Positions 1 through 8,516 of a stretch of 64,000 nt of DNA are shown here, one piece after another. The stretch is from NCBI RefSeq assembly GCF_005925345.1, contig NZ_SSHJ01000007.1, positions 128,479 through 192,478 on the forward strand, in the 5' to 3' direction. The position numbers and the translations under genes are program-made. Numbering within the stretch: position 1 is the stretch's first letter; every line of letters starts with the position of its first letter. The notes beneath the pieces were generated by a model. The model saw only the letters and a list, made by a program, of their open reading frames with translations, did no database searches and was not told where the DNA came from. The stretch comes from Pedobacter ureilyticus. Lineage in GTDB: Bacteria; Bacteroidota; Bacteroidia; Sphingobacteriales; Sphingobacteriaceae.

Positions 1-1407
1 TATGACCAATCCAACGGGTATGTTGCCCTTGGTGTTCACCAGTTTTGTTATCCTGTTAAGCACTACCGAATAACAGGCAGAGTTGATGCTCTGCGTTAAG
101 GGGTCATTAGCGAGCACTAGGATCGATGGATTTTTCCTATCGCTTATTTTCAGTTCAAAATCATCACCTGAAAACACCCAGTACGTTTCTTTGGTAGCAA
201 GGCGGCTGATAAAAATTTTCAAGGTGCCGATCTGTCCCTCTAATTGGTCGAATGCTTTTGCATTGTAGGCACTTCTGAAAGGAGAGAGAAGCGAAACCAA
301 TTCAGGTTCTGAAAACAGCGTATTAAATATTTCTTCATAAGACAGATTTAGAAAAGAAAGCACATGGGGCAAACTGGCATACCGTCCATGTTCAAACGTT
401 CCGAAAAAATAGATGCAGGCCGACAGAAAATTTATGGCCGATTGGGTAAAGAACTGGTCGCTGCCACTGGATTTGTCGCCTTTTTTCATAGCCTCTACCA
501 ATCCTTCTGCTGTTTCAGAGGCATCGGCCAATGTTTGCAGGTACATACTTTTCCAAGGATTTATTCTTCTGCTTTTTTCAGGTTCGTTCAGGTTGATAAC
601 ATGAAACTTATAATCAAGGCACTTACCGTTCTGTTTCGCCAGTAGGTAATGATGATATGCAACTTTCGCCAGGTCAGGATACTTTATATCATATATGCAC
701 AAAGTGAAAGATTTAGCTATAAACTGCTTTATTACTGGTATGATTACCGAAAAGGTCTTACCCCCACCAGGTACTGAAATTAAAAGCAGCCCCCTGAACA
801 AATTTGAAAGCGTAATAAACCCTTTTCGGACCTTTTTCCTATAATAGAAAAGCATTGGAATATTAACCGAGTATGGCGTATCAATTGGCTCGGTTGGTTG
901 CATAAACGCTTCACCCTCAATGTTCCACTTGTCCTTGCCCAACTTGGAACTAATCATCTTTGATACATTATCCATTGCTACATGGATCAAAAGGGTGCCT
1001 GCAACGGCAGTAGTGATATAAGCAATGTCAAACCAGCCTGCACCAAACCATACTTCGGCCTGTTGCCTGCCCTGGAACCAGATGCCTGAAAAGAAAATTA
1101 ACAGACCTAACGCAAGGGGATAAACAATCTGTGATTTAGGATTAAGGTCTTTCTTTTTTCTGCTGAGGGTACCTACTGAAACCAGGCAGATCAACGTTAG
1201 CGTAAAAAGTTTGCTGTAAACGAGCTGGTGATAAAAAGGTATCCTTGCAAGCCTTACAGAAAAAAAGCGCAGGCCGCTGTTTTCCGTGTGGTTTTGATCC
1301 AATAATTTGTCAGCATAGAAAAAAAGGAAAATCTCAATCAGGACGGACAAATAGATGCCAAATTGCAGGAACCTGTGCAGGCTCTGCTGTTCTTTGGTTT
1401 CTTCCAT
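1..1407 (-). CDS. MobC/VirD4-type conjugative coupling protein (C-terminus outside window)
   Basis: The reading frame is open for 469 codons from an ATG at 1407 to the window edge, so the C-terminus is missing. Hydrophobic segments lie at about residues 15-31, 62-80 and 93-110. A Walker A motif (PGGGKT) is at about 213-218, followed by a VirD4-like ATPase region. Proteins of this family bring the relaxase-DNA complex to the type IV secretion channel at the inner membrane. Its place beside traN in a Bacteroidetes tra block fits MobC. A terminator separates it from traN, so it may have its own promoter. In CTnDOT mobC sits next to mobA and mobB; here it is about 12 kb away from them. Confidence 0.85.
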   Translation of the reverse strand, partial: MEETKEQQSLHRFLQFGIYLSVLIEIFLFFYADKLLDQNHTENSGLRFFSVRLARIPFYHQLVYSKLFTLTLICLVSVGTLSRKKKDLNPKSQIVYPLALGLLIFFSGIWFQGRQQAEVWFGAGWFDIAYITTAVAGTLLIHVAMDNVSKMISSKLGKDKWNIEGEAFMQPTEPIDTPYSVNIPMLFYYRKKVRKGFITLSNLFRGLLLISVPGGGKTFSVIIPVIKQFIAKSFTLCIYDIKYPDLAKVAYHHYLLAKQNGKCLDYKFHVINLNEPEKSRRINPWKSMYLQTLADASETAEGLVEAMKKGDKSSGSDQFFTQSAINFLSACIYFFGTFEHGRYASLPHVLSFLNLSYEEIFNTLFSEPELVSLLSPFRSAYNAKAFDQLEGQIGTLKIFISRLATKETYWVFSGDDFELKISDRKNPSILVLANDPLTQSINSACYSVVLNRITKLVNTKGNIPVGLVI

Positions 1408-1444
1408 AAAAATTGATTTTGATTAAGGCCCCGGAAAATTTTAG

Positions 1445-1477
1445 GGCAAAAAAAACCGCTAAGGATTTTAGCGGTTT
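1445..1477 (-). terminator. Intrinsic terminator after traN
   Basis: A 10-bp stem (1453-1462 with 1468-1477, arms AAACCGCTAA and TTAGCGGTTT) is followed on the minus strand by a run of eight T. It lies between the traN stop and the mobC start and probably ends the main tra transcript. Confidence 0.85.
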
Positions 1478-1499
1478 GTATAAGATTTTATTTTGGAAC

Positions 1500-2342
1500 T
1501 CAAAAGGAATCAGCCTTTAAAATATCGCTGTATTTCAATTGAAGCGTTAGAAGTCTTCCGGAAATCTGTTTTTCGGTAAGCTCTATATTCAGAACTTTAT
1601 TGCCTGGAAAGGTCAATTTTTTGAGTACATAGATATTCCTGTACTGCTTTTTAAAAGAGGTAGAATTATAAAGCTGCCATACTGGTTTGACCTCAACCGA
1701 TTGTACGTTTGTCGCTTTGGCGATTTTTTTATCTTCAATCTTGAAGCGCTGTTCATCGATCTGGTAAGAAAGATTGGTAGAATTATAATAGGTTATATCT
1801 AGAAAAACATATTCCCCGGCGGTAAAAACATTATTAAGCTGCGCCTGTATACCGAAATCCTTGTTTTTTCTTATTGGCCTGTTCTTTGGTGAATTTAGAA
1901 GCCTTATTGCGGAAGCATACATTTCTTTTGACGTTAAAGTCATTCCGGGAACATTGAGGGGCCGCATTTGCTCGGGCAATACATTAATCTGGGAAAGAAA
2001 AGGGAATGTCTGATTATTAATAAAGTGCAGGTTATATTGCGCTATGAAACTTTCGCCCACAATGGTTATTATACCGAGATAGCCATTTGTTAAGTGTTTG
2101 TTGCTAACTGTATCGGCTATATATTTTATACGCAATAAATTTTTCAGTGGCAGATCACCAGCAATTGCATGCGATGAAATATCAACATATTGGATGGGTT
2201 CGGGCGAAATAAAATGCAGGGGGCTTCCACTACTGATTAAAATGTCTGGAAGATCGGTACGGTTAACTCCGCTATTTAGCTGCGCAAAAAGCAAATGGCA
2301 AGTACATAGAATTGCCATTAGGAAAGAAATTAGCTTCTTCAT
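1500..2342 (-). CDS. traN: Conjugative transposon protein TraN
   Basis: This 280-residue protein has an N-terminal signal peptide (about residues 1-20) and the mixed beta-rich composition of the Bacteroidetes TraN family (DUF4138). TraN is thought to be an outer-membrane or periplasmic part of the conjugation channel, analogous to VirB9. It follows traM with an 11-nt gap and is the last gene before a terminator. The length is close to the usual family size. The assignment rests on family resemblance and gene order (J-K-L-M-N), which is conserved in CTnDOT-like elements. Confidence 0.85.
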   Translation of the reverse strand: MKKLISFLMAILCTCHLLFAQLNSGVNRTDLPDILISSGSPLHFISPEPIQYVDISSHAIAGDLPLKNLLRIKYIADTVSNKHLTNGYLGIITIVGESFIAQYNLHFINNQTFPFLSQINVLPEQMRPLNVPGMTLTSKEMYASAIRLLNSPKNRPIRKNKDFGIQAQLNNVFTAGEYVFLDITYYNSTNLSYQIDEQRFKIEDKKIAKATNVQSVEVKPVWQLYNSTSFKKQYRNIYVLKKLTFPGNKVLNIELTEKQISGRLLTLQLKYSDILKADSF

Positions 2343-2353
2343 ATTGAATAGGA

Positions 2354-3577
2354 TTAATATTTGTTCTGCTTGTTTTTTAGTTCTTCTGGGTCAATGAGAT
2401 AGACTTGTGTATTGTATTTCAGCTTGGCCTTATTGCTCCGTATCAGCTTTCCTACGGCTGTAGTGGTAGACTGGAACATCTTTTGGAGCAGGCTCATGAC
2501 CAGTTGGTTATTGTTCTCTGCTTGTTGCTGAATGGTCATGCCCTGGCTTGCATCACTGCCCAAGACTTTTGAAAACTCCCTGAATGCTGATGCCGGAACG
2601 TAAAGTCCAGGCAATCCGTCATTATCGTAAAGGTCTAATCTGATGGGGAGAATATTGTTGTTCTGAAAAATTGAAGTAACAGTAAGATTAACCCTTTGCC
2701 CAGTGAAACCAGTGACATGAGCATAGAGGTATGTTCCTTTTTTTACGATGAATTTCCCAGCGGTGACGTCATCCAATAGTCTGATGCGCAGGCGTGAACC
2801 AGCATAGCCGGTGATATTCTGGTCTACAATTGCACGAATAAAGCTTTCCTCGCTATCCGGAATAATGGTATTAAAATATTCAGTAGAACCTGTGCTTTTG
2901 GAGACACTTAGTTTTTTTTGGTTTTTCTGCTCGCGTTCAGCGATTGCAATTGCTTTATTCCTTGCCTGTTCAGCTTTATAATCGGGGTCGTTCGCTTTTC
3001 CCAAACTATCGATCAAGGTCATCTGTTCCCTAAAAATCTTCATTGGGTCGGTTTGCCCCGTATTGGCATTTGATACCTGACTATTGCTGCTTTCTTTGGG
3101 CTGGTATTTTAATTTTGCAAGTGCTGTGGCCAGATCTCGGTCTGCGTCATAGGCCCTTGAAATGTTTCGCCTTTGACCAGCATCGGGAAAAGTTGAGCGG
3201 GGTTTAGGCGGTTGGTTGGCAGTAGTTCCAAATTTCCTTTTCATTTCCTTGTCTATGGAATCCAGCATACGTTTTTCCATCTGGTTATAAAGGTCAGGAA
3301 CCTGTTGTTTAATTGCCTGTTCTTCGCCGATACCGCCTACTGCGGTATAGCCGTCTGCATCTTTGTACTGTTTACGATATGCATCCAGCTTATCTTCAAT
3401 TCCTTTGTTCTTTACGCCATCTGATACGTCGGCTAAATTTTCCTGTAGTGCGTTCCCTTTCTCCACTACTGGCACTTCCTTGCCAAAACTGCTTTTCCAT
3501 ACATAAAAGAACAGGCACAAAAATGGCAGAAGTATCAACGGAAGCATGTAACGCGGTTGCTTAAAATTGATTTTCAT
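2354..3577 (-). CDS. traM: Conjugative transposon protein TraM
   Basis: With the start at 3577 the protein has 407 residues: a short cytoplasmic tail, one membrane helix (about 11-27), a long charged and Gln/Asn-rich linker, and a C-terminal beta domain (about 240-370) typical of Bacteroidetes TraM, a VirB10-like scaffold. The frame is open further upstream to 3637, but that start lies inside the preceding gene. The ATG at 3577 follows the upstream stop by 10 nt and places the membrane helix near the N-terminus, as usual. A second possible start is the ATG at 3598, which overlaps the upstream stop. Confidence 0.85.
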   Translation of the reverse strand: MKINFKQPRYMLPLILLPFLCLFFYVWKSSFGKEVPVVEKGNALQENLADVSDGVKNKGIEDKLDAYRKQYKDADGYTAVGGIGEEQAIKQQVPDLYNQMEKRMLDSIDKEMKRKFGTTANQPPKPRSTFPDAGQRRNISRAYDADRDLATALAKLKYQPKESSNSQVSNANTGQTDPMKIFREQMTLIDSLGKANDPDYKAEQARNKAIAIAEREQKNQKKLSVSKSTGSTEYFNTIIPDSEESFIRAIVDQNITGYAGSRLRIRLLDDVTAGKFIVKKGTYLYAHVTGFTGQRVNLTVTSIFQNNNILPIRLDLYDNDGLPGLYVPASAFREFSKVLGSDASQGMTIQQQAENNNQLVMSLLQKMFQSTTTAVGKLIRSNKAKLKYNTQVYLIDPEELKNKQNKY

Positions 3578-3587
3578 AATTATCGGT

Positions 3588-4010
3588 TTATTTGACATTG
3601 AGTTGTCGATGAATTTTTTCCAGTTGACCAATAGCATTTTTTACGATCAGGCTATCGGCGCTCGTTAACGTATCTTTTTGAAGTACAATATTGATCTCGT
3701 TTTGCAGATCAAGAACTTTTTTTAACGCTTGGCCTGCACCAAGTATCTGACCGAGGCTCTGTGTTATTGGAGCGGCAGTACCAGTGAGCAATTGCGCTGG
3801 TTCGTCCTTTTTGACCCTCATAACCGTAAATGCCAATATGCCCGAAATCAGCATACTGCCAAGCATGATTAAGAATATCTGTTTGGGGTACTTTTCGCAT
3901 ATATGCCTGGTCCGGCTTCCAAAGCGGGCAAAATAAATGGCGAACTCCTTTGAAATTTCATTCCAAAGTACCTTATCGGGTTTAAAATGAGTTTTTCTGT
4001 ACATTTTCAA
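3588..4010 (-). CDS. traL: TraL-like conjugation membrane protein
   Basis: A 140-residue protein with a basic N-terminal tail, one membrane helix at about residues 43-65 and a C-terminal region that looks helical. It sits between traK and traM, where CTnDOT-like elements carry traL, and overlaps the 3' end of traK by 29 nt, which suggests translational coupling. I recognise it mainly from position and architecture. TraL proteins of this group have no known enzymatic function and are assumed to be part of the inner-membrane complex. Confidence 0.65.
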   Translation of the reverse strand: MKMYRKTHFKPDKVLWNEISKEFAIYFARFGSRTRHICEKYPKQIFLIMLGSMLISGILAFTVMRVKKDEPAQLLTGTAAPITQSLGQILGAGQALKKVLDLQNEINIVLQKDTLTSADSLIVKNAIGQLEKIHRQLNVK

Positions 4011-4602
4011 GATCTTTATTTTCTAGTGTTTTCCAGCGGGTAATGAGCACCGCATGGGGATTATTGTCGGACCGTGTTTCAAGGTCTTTCATATAGCCTT
4101 CGGTTACCAGCGAACGTATAATCGTGGAACTTCTGCGGTCAATTTTTTGCCTGCCATAATAGCGAAAGTACTTTCTGGCCTCGTCGATGACGATGGAATC
4201 GGTCTGAATGGTCAATACTGCACTGGAAGAAAGTATTGAATTAAAAAATCCCTTTTCTTTCAGGTTATTGTATTGGAGCGCTCCACTTTCATCAACCAGG
4301 TACATTGCCCTTTTCATCTGATATTCGATATATTTATCATCAGGAGTTAGAGAAAAGAAAAGACTGTGGAACAGGTTGATGTGCGAACGATATTCCGCGG
4401 CCCTGTTTAACTGTATACTGGTCTGCCTGGCGAGCAGCGGAACACTGTTTGCATCAAGGACATATACGGTTTTACGCGCATCTGAAACCTGCTTATAGGC
4501 AAAAAACGAAACCATCAAGACAATAAGAGCGGTCAATATAAAACTGCCAGCAGAGAGGAATGTAGCCAGGCGAACCTTGGCCTCAATATTTTTGATAATC
4601 AT
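3982..4602 (-). CDS. traK: Conjugative transposon protein TraK
   Basis: A 206-residue protein with a single N-terminal membrane helix (about 15-36) followed by a soluble domain, as in Bacteroidetes TraK, the counterpart of VirB8 in the type IV secretion channel. Its start shares one base with the traJ stop (position 4602), and its end overlaps the next gene, so the J-K-L genes are very tightly coupled. The length matches the family norm of about 200-210 residues. Confidence 0.88.
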   Translation of the reverse strand: MIIKNIEAKVRLATFLSAGSFILTALIVLMVSFFAYKQVSDARKTVYVLDANSVPLLARQTSIQLNRAAEYRSHINLFHSLFFSLTPDDKYIEYQMKRAMYLVDESGALQYNNLKEKGFFNSILSSSAVLTIQTDSIVIDEARKYFRYYGRQKIDRRSSTIIRSLVTEGYMKDLETRSDNNPHAVLITRWKTLENKDLENVQKNSF

Positions 4603-5738
4603 TATTTCATCATTTTGGTAAGCATTCTTGAAAGATTTGATGCGCCACGTCCCATTGTTGATGTGGCAGAACTGATGCCGGATGTAGACACGATCCAGGT
4701 GCTGATGCTTGGTACGGTAAGCATGGTCAGGCCACCGATCAGAAAGGTTACGATTACCATCCCAAACGACAGAAGACCATTGCCAGCAAACCAGCCAAGC
4801 TTTTCAAGGCTTTCACCTGAACTGCCGACCAGTTCCTTGTAACGGCTGATTTCGGCCTCCATCGCATAGTGCTGGAATAATGAAGCAACATAAAGAACCA
4901 AAAAACCAATGCCTGTATACAGGTTTACAGAAATAAACCGGGCTACCCAAGTACTAAAACTGTCCCTGAAAGCAGGAAGAATACTGATCGCTACCGAAAA
5001 TGGGCCCAGGATAATCAGAATAGTTGAAAAGATGATTTGAATAATAAAGATGATGTAAACGCAAATGCGCAAAATCCAAAGCGCAAGAGTTTCAAGAATA
5101 GATGTAGCCAGGAGTTGAAGACCGACCTGCATACGGTTTCGGAGTTCGACAATTGGGTTCCAGACTTCGGCAAAACCTTCCTTAACAGTAGATTTTACAC
5201 TTTCCCAGGCATTTTCGTACCAGGTATCTGCTTCCTGCTTCGCCGTTTCGGTCTGTGCCTGAACGGTAAGCAACTGATCAGCGACCTGAACCATGAGCTG
5301 CGCCCTTTCCATGCGCAGGTTATTAACCTGCGTTTGGCTGCCCTCAAACATAAGCTCGGTCTTGTTTGCAATCAAATCGGTAGGATATGCAACCACCCTG
5401 GTAAATGTAGACCACCAGAGAATGACCATCACCAATCCAAATGGTCTCAATAATGGCATAATTTCCATTTTCTTATCACCCGACATCATTTCATAGGATT
5501 TAATCGCAAAAAAAATGAGCATGAATATGGCGGCCAATGCCTGTGCATCTGCAATAAAGGCATCATAATGTGTCCAGATCGTGTTTTTCATAGTCTTCAA
5601 AAAGTGCATCATGCCTTCTTCATACACGCCGTTGCCCTGCAAAAAATTGAAAGTTTTTTTAAAGCTGTCCGGTACATCACCGGAACCTGATTGCACAAAA
5701 AAACCGGCAGTGCCGGTCATTAAATTTGATATGTTCAT
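4602..5738 (-). CDS. traJ: Conjugative transposon protein TraJ (VirB6-like)
   Basis: This 378-residue polytopic membrane protein carries several helices, with a dense cluster at about residues 210-290 and others near 65-110 and 315-345. This is the pattern of Bacteroidetes TraJ, the VirB6/TrbL-like inner-membrane component through which DNA is thought to pass. It follows the 259-residue gene by 9 nt and overlaps traK by one base. Confidence 0.88.
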   Translation of the reverse strand: MNISNLMTGTAGFFVQSGSGDVPDSFKKTFNFLQGNGVYEEGMMHFLKTMKNTIWTHYDAFIADAQALAAIFMLIFFAIKSYEMMSGDKKMEIMPLLRPFGLVMVILWWSTFTRVVAYPTDLIANKTELMFEGSQTQVNNLRMERAQLMVQVADQLLTVQAQTETAKQEADTWYENAWESVKSTVKEGFAEVWNPIVELRNRMQVGLQLLATSILETLALWILRICVYIIFIIQIIFSTILIILGPFSVAISILPAFRDSFSTWVARFISVNLYTGIGFLVLYVASLFQHYAMEAEISRYKELVGSSGESLEKLGWFAGNGLLSFGMVIVTFLIGGLTMLTVPSISTWIVSTSGISSATSTMGRGASNLSRMLTKMMK

Positions 5739-5747
5739 TTTGCTTGC

Positions 5748-6527
5748 TTAAAGTTTGAATTTGGCTAAAATGTCGTTGGCAATTTGTTGATCTGTTCGAT
5801 AACCCTGATTTTGTACAATGGGTTTTTCCCTGGTTTTCATTTTACCCGCCGTCTCGCTAAGTGAAAGGAACTTTCGGGAATATTGCCTCTTGGCCTCCCA
5901 GGAAGCCAGTAATTTTCGGTATTCCAAAAAAAGGCGATGGTAGGCGATTATCCTTGATCCCCGATCTAAGGTGGAGCCTTGTGCGGTTTCAAGTCTTTCG
6001 CGGATTGCGGCAGCTTCCGTACGGAACCACTCATATACACCTGTGCGTACCAGATAATCCTTTTCTTTTTGTGTTATACCATTTAATAGGGCATTATCGC
6101 TCTGGTTTAATAAAGGTTCAAATTCATGTCTATAGTATAATTGCCAAAGGGGATCTATTTCTGAAAAAACAGCTGAATAGTTTGAAGCTTCTGTTAGAGC
6201 GGTATTCCTTAAGGTATCGGAATGTAGCTTATAGGCAGTGGCTGTATTCTGCATTGCTGCTGCAAATGCAAGGCGTTGGGTTTGTGGGCCTATTGGACCT
6301 AAAGGACGCAAATCCCTTTTTGGGTAATCAGGATGCCATGCCCAGGTAAGCCAATATTCAGGGTTTAGCCCTAAAAACCCGCTGGTCGGTGTAAATTTTT
6401 TCTTGTCCCATTGCTTAAATACCATGCGTTCCTGTTGATTGGTGATATGTTTATCTTTGATTGCTTTCTGTGCATAAGTTTGTAATATCAGGCAGGAAAG
6501 CAGTATTATTAAAAGGTGATTTTTCAT
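5748..6527 (-). CDS. Secreted protein of the tra block, function unknown
   Basis: A 259-residue protein with a signal peptide (about 1-19) and no other membrane segment. It is rich in Arg, Gln and aromatic residues and probably helical in its second half (about 120-225). I do not recognise a named domain with certainty. Its start overlaps the preceding paralogue's stop by 4 nt (ATGA type), so it is co-translated with the TraI-like genes and should act in the periplasm with the conjugation channel. Confidence 0.7.
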   Translation of the reverse strand: MKNHLLIILLSCLILQTYAQKAIKDKHITNQQERMVFKQWDKKKFTPTSGFLGLNPEYWLTWAWHPDYPKRDLRPLGPIGPQTQRLAFAAAMQNTATAYKLHSDTLRNTALTEASNYSAVFSEIDPLWQLYYRHEFEPLLNQSDNALLNGITQKEKDYLVRTGVYEWFRTEAAAIRERLETAQGSTLDRGSRIIAYHRLFLEYRKLLASWEAKRQYSRKFLSLSETAGKMKTREKPIVQNQGYRTDQQIANDILAKFKL

Positions 6528-7201
6528 TGTTTATCTTTTAAATATTTAACATTATTTATGATCTCGCCGGAAATACGCATATCCTGATTTAAAAAATCCC
6601 GATATGGGTTTGCCATTTTGAGTATTCCGTTCATCTTGGCCCAATACATAGATTTGCCCATGCTGTAGCATAATGCCCTGATGACCTTTAGCTCTAAGAT
6701 GATTTTACGCAACAGGGCATCGCGTTTTTCAAAGTCCATAAGTACATTGTTGCCTTCTTTTAAAACGAATGCCGAAACTTCGGTTACCAGATTAATCCCT
6801 CTTGTTTTCATTTGTCGCGCTACGTCTTCGGCAAAAAGAAGCAGATAAGGTTCCGATCCTGCGATGGAAATCATGCTATTGCTTTCACGAATGATCTCAT
6901 TGCTTATTTCTGCTATCTGATATACTGCTATTCCGCTTTTAAGTGCCTGATTGACCTGGGTAAGCGAATTATGAATAAGGGTCTGCACCATAACCACCGA
7001 TCCGATATTGATATTAATATCATCCAGGCTGTTGCGTATATTATTTAGGTACCCGTTATGCGTATTTTCTGCGGCCAGGCGGACCGCGCCATTCTCATTT
7101 ACAATATTGAAATGGTTTCTATCGAAAACAATCCTTTGGCCGAACGACTTTGCTGTTGCACCAAAAATTAATAGGGAAACAAATATTATATATGGCTTCA
7201 T
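6524..7201 (-). CDS. TraI-like periplasmic conjugation protein, copy 3
   Basis: A 225-residue secreted protein (signal peptide about 1-21) with a long, mostly helical body. It shares with the copy at 7854-8516 a region around residues 120-190 (LLLFAE, then an S-FVL-G-N-LMD block) and a common C-terminal ending (aspartate, two Ile, Asn, then YLK). By position and build it resembles the VirB5/TrbJ-like TraI proteins of Bacteroidetes elements, thought to form pilus-tip or periplasmic parts. It overlaps its neighbours by 4 nt on both sides. Confidence 0.75.
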   Translation of the reverse strand: MKPYIIFVSLLIFGATAKSFGQRIVFDRNHFNIVNENGAVRLAAENTHNGYLNNIRNSLDDININIGSVVMVQTLIHNSLTQVNQALKSGIAVYQIAEISNEIIRESNSMISIAGSEPYLLLFAEDVARQMKTRGINLVTEVSAFVLKEGNNVLMDFEKRDALLRKIILELKVIRALCYSMGKSMYWAKMNGILKMANPYRDFLNQDMRISGEIINNVKYLKDKQ

Positions 7202-7857
7202 GGTTTACCGTTCTTTAAAATGTCCACATTTCTGATAATATCATCGATCAGCTGCTTATCCCTATTTACAAAGTCCTTAAAGGGATCGAGCGAACGTTTG
7301 TAATTTGCCTGTTGCATACAGATAGCCAAACCTTTGCTGGCCCCTTCTATAAGCCGGAGTTCAGTAAGGGCATGGGAAAACAGTATTTTCCTGTCACTTG
7401 CTTTCATCTGGTTGATTTCTCCGATGCTTAAAGCAAGTCCCGCAATATAATTGGCAAGCATTTTTGCCCTGTGCACCAGATCAATTTCGGTTTGCAGGGC
7501 GATAGCTATAAGAAGAGGGTTATCAGCTGCCAAATTATAGATGATGCTTTGTTGCCTGATGATCTCTGAAACCAAAGGACTTGCATCTAAACCAATCTGC
7601 GCCACATCTATTGCTAAACCGATGGTATGGAAACGGCTTTGCAATTCCCTGTATTTGGTTTTCAGCTTGCCCATCTGCGTTTTGTTAACCTCTTCATTGG
7701 CAGATGTAACAGCCTGCTTGTTCTTTGCCTCATCCTGCCTGCTGTGTTCGCTTTTGCTTTCGGAAACCAACTGGTGCAGAAGTTCGACGTTAAGTTGCGA
7801 ATAAGCATTAACTGAAATGCTATAAAAAATGATGGCTATAAATATTATCTTTTTCAT
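7198..7857 (-). CDS. TraI-like periplasmic conjugation protein, copy 2 (divergent)
   Basis: A 219-residue secreted protein (signal peptide about 1-20) with a charged, Lys/Glu/Gln-rich helical segment at about 30-75. It is the most divergent of the three tandem paralogues, but keeps the helical body, the PLLI-IALQTE block at the place of LLLFAE in the others, and the C-terminal D-IIRN-LK ending. It overlaps both neighbours by 4 nt. It is likely a periplasmic or surface subunit of the conjugation apparatus. Confidence 0.7.
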   Translation of the reverse strand: MKKIIFIAIIFYSISVNAYSQLNVELLHQLVSESKSEHSRQDEAKNKQAVTSANEEVNKTQMGKLKTKYRELQSRFHTIGLAIDVAQIGLDASPLVSEIIRQQSIIYNLAADNPLLIAIALQTEIDLVHRAKMLANYIAGLALSIGEINQMKASDRKILFSHALTELRLIEGASKGLAICMQQANYKRSLDPFKDFVNRDKQLIDDIIRNVDILKNGKP

Positions 7858-8516
7858 TGCTTTAGATATTTAGCGTTCCTTATGATGTCGTCGGCAATCT
7901 GCTTGTCAATATTGATAAAGCCTGCGTAGGGATTAAGGGAGTTTAGGATGCCACGCTGCTTTGCCCAGAACATGGTTCTTTGCATTCCATAGGCTACGCC
8001 CCGCAAGATCATGAGCTCTGTTCTTATCCGGTTCAGGAGCTTTGCCCGTTCCCCGGAATCCATAAGATTATTTAAGCCTCCCTGCAAAACAAAAGAGCTG
8101 ACCTCTACTGCAAGTGCCGTTCCGCGGCGCTTAAACTCTCTTGCGCCATTTTCGGCAAACAATAGCAGCGCTGGATTGCTTTGCGCCAAAACAACCGCTT
8201 TGTTGACATCCGTAACAATATCTACACTGATTTCCGATATATCCTGAATGGCTAATAAAGACCTTACCGCAGCGGAAACCTCGCTTAGGCCCCTGTAGAT
8301 CTGCTGCTGTAGGTCGTTTACAATGACCAATTGCCCGGTAACTGCGAGCTGGCCGCGCTGGATCAGGGTTAGGTTATCATTTGTTCTATTGAGCTGTCCA
8401 TTGATGACCCCTGAATGGGCAGCCATTGCACCAGCGGTTGCGGGATCAACATATATTTGGGCAAATACCGGGCACCCGAAAAGGAACAGCCCGGCTATTG
8501 ATAGGATTGTTTTCAT
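7854..8516 (-). CDS. TraI-like periplasmic conjugation protein, copy 1
   Basis: A 220-residue secreted protein (signal peptide about 1-19) directly after TraG, where Bacteroidetes conjugative elements carry traI. The mature part is helical, with the block around residues 115-155 and the C-terminal ending shared with the two following genes. TraI proteins of this type are considered VirB5-like. The start overlaps the TraG stop by 4 nt. Three tandem copies are unusual compared with the single traI of CTnDOT. Confidence 0.75.
   Translation of the reverse strand: MKTILSIAGLFLFGCPVFAQIYVDPATAGAMAAHSGVINGQLNRTNDNLTLIQRGQLAVTGQLVIVNDLQQQIYRGLSEVSAAVRSLLAIQDISEISVDIVTDVNKAVVLAQSNPALLLFAENGAREFKRRGTALAVEVSSFVLQGGLNNLMDSGERAKLLNRIRTELMILRGVAYGMQRTMFWAKQRGILNSLNPYAGFINIDKQIADDIIRNAKYLKQ

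Noticed and set aside
364..645. Plus-strand frames opposite the coupling-protein gene
   Set aside because: They are antisense to a long frame with a Walker motif and have no conserved features.
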